DNA from: Prostheceraeus crozeri
Taxonomy: Eukaryota; Platyhelminthes; Polycladida; Euryleptidae
Length of the DNA: 64,000 nt
Assembly (NCBI GenBank): GCA_907163375.1
Contig: CAJQUW010007419.1
Span: 62,001-126,000 of the forward strand
Direction of reading: 5' to 3'
Made by a program: the position numbers and the translations under genes. Every line of letters begins with the position of its first letter. Positions within the stretch are counted from its first letter, which is position 1. A model generated the notes under the pieces. That model made no database searches. It had not been told where the DNA came from and worked only from the letters and a program-made list of their open reading frames with translations. Below are positions 57,951 through 64,000 of this stretch, piece after piece.

Positions 57951-59082
57951 GGCTATCTTTTATCTAAAAACGATTTATAAATAATAATGTAAATTATTGC
58001 CGTATATAATCTTCTAGTTTTAACATTTGGTATGCCGTACCTCGGTAGGCTATACCTCGGCGTACAGTAAGTCTAAGGGTATATGACGTATGTCCATATA
58101 GGCCAAAGTAAGTATATAAACACTTTGATATAGGCTACGTCGTACGACTAGACCTGCATGTAGCTGCATATGTTATACTAAGACCCGGCATGTTTACCAA
58201 ATGGCAAAAGTAAAGGATGATCACGGTAATAATTTACACCATGATTTCTAGATCGCTGACTCCAGTCCCAGTCAATAATTGGTAGCCTACACGCTGCACA
58301 GTTATCATCTAGACAAGTAGCTACGTGACCCTACGGAATGCATGGCTACTTATTTTAGGCCCTGGGCCTATAGTCTAGCTACCGCTGCATCAGGGTTCAT
58401 CGCTTATAGGCTTGCGTTAATATTACTAGCCTAATGCCTAGGCTATCACAATCGGTCGGCCCTAAAACTTGTTGGCCCATTGAGGGTATTGAATCTTGTG
58501 AAAAGATTGTCTTAAAGCCTAAATATAGGTCTAGATGCGCAGCGATGGATATGCAACACGGATCCACCCTTTATATCAGCATGGGCCTACTGGTTTGGTT
58601 TTAGGAATGTTGGTTATGGAAATGTGGAAAACATTTCCGGGTTTGCGGGTCCGTCCGGTCCTATGGGTCCAGGTTTGTCCGTGTCCGCGGATCTGCCTGA
58701 CTCGAAGACTTCAAGTTGTCCAGGTCGAGGATCCGGGCGATCCGGATTCGGATTCAACCATGATGCATACCGGTAGTTTATTTGCTACCAAGTAGGCTGC
58801 AAAAATTAGGGCATAGCACTATTACACGATAGGTACGAAAATCAAGGTTCAAAAGGTTAAATATTCACAAAATGCACTCATTTGTTTTTGTCTTCATCAC
58901 TATGATGAATTAACAGAATGAATTGTTGGAATTGATATGACCACAAAATCGAGTCCTACACGCACCCGGATTTTATTATCATGAAAAAGAAGGGAAATGT
59001 CATCGAGTAGAATGTAATTTAATTCAGAGTGACTCTATCGATATCGTTAATTCTCGATCGAGAGCTTGGTCATACACAAGTG
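57951..59082. other. No gene seen; AGGCCTA-rich
   Basis: Many TAGGCCTA-type words (for example 58085-58130, 58360-58460) and, at 58640-58755, the second copy of the GC-rich GTCCGG repeat. The 86-codon frame at 58535-58795 runs through this repeat and is not convincing. Confidence 0.45.
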
Positions 59083-59461
59083 TCAAACACAAAGAATTAA
59101 ATATTTTGTTTATCTGCTTCGGTTTGGCAGAAGTGTGATTCATTCGAAATCAACGGCACATCGCAGAACTTACTATGTGCGCAAAAAGGAATTCCTAATA
59201 CCTTAGGAAGATAGGAAAAGAATCGTGCGTTGCTTGCGGATTAATGTGTATTCCAGCAAAGTGCTTCGATTTCCAAAATTCCTTCTGATTCGAAGAATTC
59301 AGATCATCGAACACAAGTTTCCTCCTTAATGTTAGCCCTTAAGAAAGTAGCAGGCGTACGAAAATTAGTTCACTTGATGTGTTCACATCCTCTCCTCGAC
59401 ATTTCTCACTGTATAGTGCATCCACTGAATCGAATGTTAGCCAAACAGTGATGTGTGTTTT

Positions 59462-62400
59462 CAGGGGCGTAGCCAGAGGGGGGGCCACCGGGCCATGGCC
59501 CCCCCCCCAATCGGAGCGGCATCCGATGTGCTTAAAAATTATAATTTCATAAATAACGAAGTTAATCTGTCCTACGCTATTAATCAACTTTTTGTCATAG
59601 TGATTCCTATGACGTAGTCAAATGAATTCCAGTCGTCGGTAAATGAAAACCTCAGCTTTATTTTGATTGGATGTTAGTGAAGTCAGTTCCTATTGTCTTT
59701 CCCTAATGCTTCCCTCGCTTTGCACAGAAGGCTACTATACCAAGCCGATAAATTAGCTCCGACGCGCTGACTCGACTGTGGACTTAACTTGTGCTTCGGA
59801 AGTGATTCGTTTCGTCGATCTCATATCTATTATAATCATTTATATGGCAACAAATAAAAGAAAAGCCAAAAATGACAGCATTCTCAATTTTTTTCCGAAA
59901 GTGTCCCGAAAGGAAGTGGCTGTCGATTCGTCAAATAACATTCAATCGTCGACGCTTTTGATTGCCTCTAGCTCTTCTGCTGAATCAACATCTATTCCTC
60001 CTGAACTTGATGAAATTGAACACAAAAGTTTATCACAATCTCCAAGTATCGATCGTGTTCCGAAGACAACCAATGACTGTATTCATCCTTATTCAAACGA
60101 TATTGGTCTAGCAGCTAATAGAACAGATTTATCCGATGATGATCGCCGGAGATTTCTCGAGTCATGGAAACCAGAAAAAGATAGTGACTTTCCTTCCTCG
60201 ATTCACAAAAAGTCAGGTAAGGAAAAAATTCGTCGACTCTTCCCTCAGCATTTGAAGAACTTTCCTTGGCTTACTGTGAGTAAAGTAGAAGGCTTAGCAG
60301 GTGCTTTTTGTATTCCATGCGTTTTATTTATGACTTCTTTGGGAGTTGGTGGACGTTCAAAGGGTCACGGCCAGTGTGCAGGAAAACTTGTATCAAAACC
60401 ACTTGATAGATATGATGATTTAACCGGTAAACATGGTGCTTTGTCTGCACATCAGGCTACTGAGTACCATAAATCTTGTATACTGGCTATGGAGAATTTT
60501 AGAAATGTACTATTCTCTAAACAGACAAGTATCAAAGATCAGTTGGTCACGGCAAACATGGAAAAAATTAAGCAGAATAGACAGTTTCTTGAGCCCATCG
60601 TCGACACAATTCTCACTTGCGGTCGTCAAAATATAGCTCTGCGGGGATCCTTTGGAGAAACCGGCAGCGTAAATTCAGATGCAGAGCCTATTTCAAACGA
60701 TGGGAATTTTAGAGCTCTTTTGAGGTATCGTGCTCGTGGCGGAGATCCAAATCTTCTATTGCATCTAAAATCTGCTCAGGCGAATGCTACCTACCAGTCT
60801 GCTTCTATTCAAAATGAATTGATTAAAATAGCCGGAACTTTAGTCAAAGAGAAAAAAGTTCTTCAAATTCTGAGGGCCAGGTGTTGGGCAATTATTGCGG
60901 ATGAAACGATGGACAGACAAAGAAGGGAACAGCTAGCTGTATGTATTAGATATGTAATGAAAGGATGTACAGGGAAATGGGAGATCCATGAAGATCCTAT
61001 AGCTGTTGTTGATCTGATTTCCGAGATCAAAAGTCAAATGGATGAAACTAATGTGGCATCGGAGGTCAGGCTCAGCGGAGCTGCTATTGGGGAAACATTA
61101 CTTCGAAAGGTCCAGGATCTTGGTTTGGACCTTGAAAAGTGCATCGCTCAAGGTTATGATGGTGCAACTGCCATGGCTAGTAGTCGAGTTGGAGCTGCCA
61201 CTGTTTTCAAAGAGAAAGCAGCATTTGCTTCATATTTCCATTGCGCAATGCACTGCCTCAATTTGAGCGCTTCAGAAGCCATCAAAATTCCAGAAATAAG
61301 GCATACAGAAGACGTAGTTCGTAAAATATCTAAATTATTTCGCTCTAGTCCTAAATGTACGAATCTATTAAAGACACTAATTGATCAGGCTGAAGATACA
61401 AGGATCAGCAAAAAGCATCTTACTACTCTGTGCACCACGCGGTTTATAGAAAGACATACGGCTATTGTTACCCTTCGTCAGCTACTCCCTTTCGTTATCA
61501 GCGCGTTTGAGACCATGAAAACATGGTCATCGATTGATATTCGACAGTCAGCACAATCTTTGAAGGATTCTGTTTGTCAGTCAGATTTCATTGTTGGTCT
61601 TGTTATTCTTGAAACAATTTCGGGTATTTTGTTGCCTCTCACTCGTGCTTTACAATGTGTGGAAATTGATTTAATCAAAGCCATTGCTTTATTAAATGAC
61701 ACACAGGAACTCTTACAGTGTCTTCGTACAGAAGAAAAATTTTCGAAGATGTTCCGTGAGATGGAACTTTTGGCTGACTTTCTTGATGTTCGTTTACGTT
61801 CACCAAGGACGTCTTTGCGTTCCGTCTATCGACCTAATGCAATTGATGATATTAACCCAAACCCAACTGCGGAAAGTTATTATCGCATCAATTATTTTTT
61901 CCCATCAATTGACGCCATTATTCAGGATTTAATGCTTCGGTTTGGCGAGCGTCAGAGATCCGTGTTGCAGTTTACTAGAGCTATTCCTGCTTTCCTACAT
62001 ACACGTAATTCAAGTTTCGAAAACAATTGGAGTGAACTGTGGAAGACTTTCCAACAATATGATGCGCTTTTCGCTGATTCTCTGGAAACAATTAAACAAG
62101 AATACCAGTTGTGGACAAAAAAATGGGAGGACATATCTGCAGAAAGCCGACCTCGCACAGCTATCGAAACACTGGATCACTGCAGTGAATTTTTCCCCAA
62201 TATGACAATTCTGTTGGAATTGTTGGCGTGTCTACCTGTTACCACTGCTCAAGCAGAACGTGTGTTTTCGAAATTAGAAAATACTTTGACTGCAATCCGC
62301 AGTACAATGACTGAGGACAGACTCGAGTCACTTCTCTTCCTACAGATCCATCGTGAATGCACACCATCAGTTCACGAAGTTATTGACAGATTTGCCAGTA

Positions 62401-63096
62401 CTGCTGCTCGGCGCTTAAATTTTCTTTTGTAGCTACATGTAGACTATATGCCTCTGCATCAGATGTTAGATATAATTTTTTTCTGAATTTGAGTTTTAAA
62501 TTTGATCTAGATTATAGAAGGAGTAAAGACATAAAAGGGAGCGGTTTCCAATGACGTAATCCGTCATCATTATTAGTATACCAGCCTATAATACACGTCT
62601 ATAATTAAAACGTTATACTTATAATTTGGAAAATGAGACCCTATCATTGAAGTTACAATTACATGTATCTAAATTATGATGATAACTAATATTCAACTAT
62701 CACATAGGTGACATAGGTCTGAGAAAAATCCTACATAAAGTTTTAAGTGTCGTCTGACTCGATAATTATCAAATGCTGATGCGAAATTTGATATAAACTA
62801 AACAACAAAATATTAAAGCCCTTGTCTCAATAATTTATCAATTTACCTGCAATTCCATTAATGAGTGATACTTGGGTTACGATCCTAGCATCCTAAATAT
62901 AATCAAACACTAATTATAATATTAGAAATGCAGCAGTCTAATTTAGTCGTACCAGGTTTGTGGAGGTAAAAATATCTGACTCCTTTTCTGCTAACATCAT
63001 TGTCAGATTTCATGAGACTTCAAAAGTCTTCGAAGTTTAATCCCTTTGCATTTAGCCCCGCCCCCCCCCCAATTCAAAATCCTGGCTACGTCCCTG
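59462..63096 (+). mobile_element. hAT transposon, 3.6 kb, apparently whole
   Basis: Ends CAGGGGCGTAGCCAG (59462) and the inverse CTGGCTACGTCCCTG (63096) match at 14 of 15 positions. The 8-bp target duplication TGTGTTTT is exact (59454-59461, 63097-63104), and removing the element restores a word found in other CCACAG-family copies. G-rich and C-rich runs lie just inside the ends. One unbroken transposase frame fills the middle. Structure, exact duplication and open frame all point to a recent insertion. Confidence 0.97.
59844..62432 (+). CDS. hAT transposase, 862 aa, open
   Basis: Cuts and joins element ends in the nucleus. I start at ATG 59844 (MATNKRKAKNDSILNFFPK); an upstream in-frame ATG at 59778 would add a hydrophobic stretch not typical of the family. 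A Ser-rich N-terminus is followed by a TTF-type finger (Cys156, Cys159 in FCIPCVLF; His203 and His209 in the SAHQATEYHKS block), then a DUF4371-like segment near 260-400. Catalytic residues by family position: Asp353 in IIADETMD, Asp439 in AQGYDGATAM, Glu805 in TTAQAERVF. CAMHCLNLSAS gives the CxxH block near 467, and the C-terminal dimerisation region is SKLENTLTAIRSTM to LESLLFLQI. Close relatives are annotated as zinc finger MYM-type protein 1-like in animal genomes. No stop or frameshift, so it could encode active enzyme. Confidence 0.95.
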   Translation: MATNKRKAKNDSILNFFPKVSRKEVAVDSSNNIQSSTLLIASSSSAESTSIPPELDEIEHKSLSQSPSIDRVPKTTNDCIHPYSNDIGLAANRTDLSDDDRRRFLESWKPEKDSDFPSSIHKKSGKEKIRRLFPQHLKNFPWLTVSKVEGLAGAFCIPCVLFMTSLGVGGRSKGHGQCAGKLVSKPLDRYDDLTGKHGALSAHQATEYHKSCILAMENFRNVLFSKQTSIKDQLVTANMEKIKQNRQFLEPIVDTILTCGRQNIALRGSFGETGSVNSDAEPISNDGNFRALLRYRARGGDPNLLLHLKSAQANATYQSASIQNELIKIAGTLVKEKKVLQILRARCWAIIADETMDRQRREQLAVCIRYVMKGCTGKWEIHEDPIAVVDLISEIKSQMDETNVASEVRLSGAAIGETLLRKVQDLGLDLEKCIAQGYDGATAMASSRVGAATVFKEKAAFASYFHCAMHCLNLSASEAIKIPEIRHTEDVVRKISKLFRSSPKCTNLLKTLIDQAEDTRISKKHLTTLCTTRFIERHTAIVTLRQLLPFVISAFETMKTWSSIDIRQSAQSLKDSVCQSDFIVGLVILETISGILLPLTRALQCVEIDLIKAIALLNDTQELLQCLRTEEKFSKMFREMELLADFLDVRLRSPRTSLRSVYRPNAIDDINPNPTAESYYRINYFFPSIDAIIQDLMLRFGERQRSVLQFTRAIPAFLHTRNSSFENNWSELWKTFQQYDALFADSLETIKQEYQLWTKKWEDISAESRPRTAIETLDHCSEFFPNMTILLELLACLPVTTAQAERVFSKLENTLTAIRSTMTEDRLESLLFLQIHRECTPSVHEVIDRFASTAARRLNFLL

Positions 63097-63337
63097 TGTG
63101 TTTTGGTGTGTTCGAAGTGATATCACAGCAAGCACGCCTCTCACACTGGCTCTGGTGTCCTCTGCTGACAGCTTATTGTTTGCCATTTGCAATAGCAAGC
63201 GATACGCGAATTATCCATTCGAGAAGGAGTAAGTTGTCTGATTCTGTGATGTGCCATTTCGATGTTTAGGCTAGATATGATTCTTTCATTCTAGGAAAGC
63301 GAAGCACGCGGAGATGAATCTAATTCTGTGGTCAAAC

Positions 63338-64000
63338 ATGTACACTGCAGGAAGTAAGCAGCCTCTAGCATTCGTCACAAACCACATCTCCGATATTGTA
63401 CTTTATTGAGATACGGCATGAAATAACAAAAGCAACGATAGAAAGAAAAAAATCAAGAGCCAGTTGATATGCCGCACGAAAGCCTTCATGAAACTTCATG
63501 AGAACCTTTTTCATGACGAGCACTGTCGTCATCGGGCTTTATACTATCAGTATCGGGCGATTTTTATTGTCGTAGGACCACCCTTTAAATTTTCCAGGTT
63601 CCGATGTATAAAACTTTTTGAAAACTGAGTTGTTATATTTCGTGTCTCCCTTTTCGAATGGTAGTGCCTATTTTGCATGATTCGAAGACATTCATGTCAA
63701 AAAATCATTTTTTTCATTTTTCATGAATCCATGTACTTTTTCGACTCTTCAAAAATTGTTTATTGCAACTATAGTATTTCTGCAAACTTTTACTCAAGTA
63801 TATCTGAGTGGTGTTATAAATATATTATTCTTCGTTAATTTTAGTACTATAAATAGCAATTTGAAAATTGAACTTTAATATTGCCTTTTCATGTATAATT
63901 GCACTCTTCTATCTTTACAAATGTCTCGTTCTAGTGACTTTTTCGCTATAAAGGCAAGCTTATGATACATTCCGAATGCAGTCTTTCGAATGGTGATATA
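63338..64000. other. No gene seen
   Basis: AT-rich sequence to the end of the window, with no long frame or repeat recognised. Confidence 0.5.

Larger units (their letters stand above)
59089..63331 (-). mobile_element. CCACAG-family element split by a hAT element
   Basis: Exact TCAAAC target duplication (59083-59088, 63332-63337). The left part 59089-59461 and right part 63097-63331 are the two halves of a minus-oriented CCACAG-family copy; the right tip TAATTCTGTGG is intact, the left tip is worn. Relative to 30529-31128 a small deletion lies near 59340. The halves are parted by the hAT element at 59462-63096. Confidence 0.9.

Noticed and set aside
59778-59843. Upstream in-frame ATG as start of the hAT transposase
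   Set aside because: It would add a hydrophobic 22-residue leader; the next ATG gives the usual basic MATNKRK-type start of a nuclear protein.
63053-63072. C-rich run as an assembly artefact
   Set aside because: A matching G-rich/C-rich run lies at the other hAT end (59476-59508), so it is part of the element, though its exact length may be uncertain.

Overview
This is a gene-poor, AT-rich stretch of an animal nuclear genome built mostly from transposable elements. The set present (two non-LTR retrotransposons, a Penelope-like element with a GIY-YIG domain, a Crypton, and P, hAT, piggyBac, Tc1/mariner and short inverted-repeat elements) together with spliced-looking fragments points to an invertebrate. 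The many TAGGCCTA-like and ACATGTAC-like words, dense around 57-58.6 kb, would fit an echinoderm; that is a guess from composition only. The one clear intact host-type gene is a single-exon seven-transmembrane receptor at 55.2-56.3 kb. The only other candidates are a possible multi-exon gene at 3.0-4.5 kb and weak open stretches near 41 and 43 kb.

Layout. 0-14 kb: a hairpin, a dispersed 190-bp repeat, possible exons, a piggyBac relic with TTAA ends (6.2-7.0 kb) and a short hAT-type element (12.05-13.1 kb). 14.4-18.2 kb: a nearly whole LINE on the minus strand. 18-24 kb: mostly unassigned, with a tRNA-like sequence. 24.7-34.2 kb: three families of non-autonomous transposons, including a family with CCACAG ends and 6-bp target duplications and a 0.78-kb inverted duplication. 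35.4-40.3 kb: a broken CR1/L2-like LINE followed by a 5'-truncated Penelope-like element. 42-44.2 kb: a second copy of the 1-kb TA-flanked element and a foldback repeat.

44.7-53.8 kb is a stack of DNA transposons: a 3.57-kb TA-flanked element whose ends are arrays of 22-bp repeats and whose transposase is split by a 723-bp foldback element, then a Crypton, a Tc1 element with terminal repeats, and a P-type element with inverted THAP-coding arms. After the receptor gene there is a tRNA-like foldback (57.6-57.95 kb), then a CCACAG-family copy split by a hAT element (59.46-63.1 kb) with an open 862-residue transposase frame and a perfect 8-bp target duplication.

The elements do not form a pathway. 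What they record is a sequence of insertions: hAT into the CCACAG family, the foldback element into the TA-flanked transposase, and a copying event between two CCACAG-family copies. No rRNA, CRISPR array or operon is seen. Element names rest on motifs read by eye; no database was searched.
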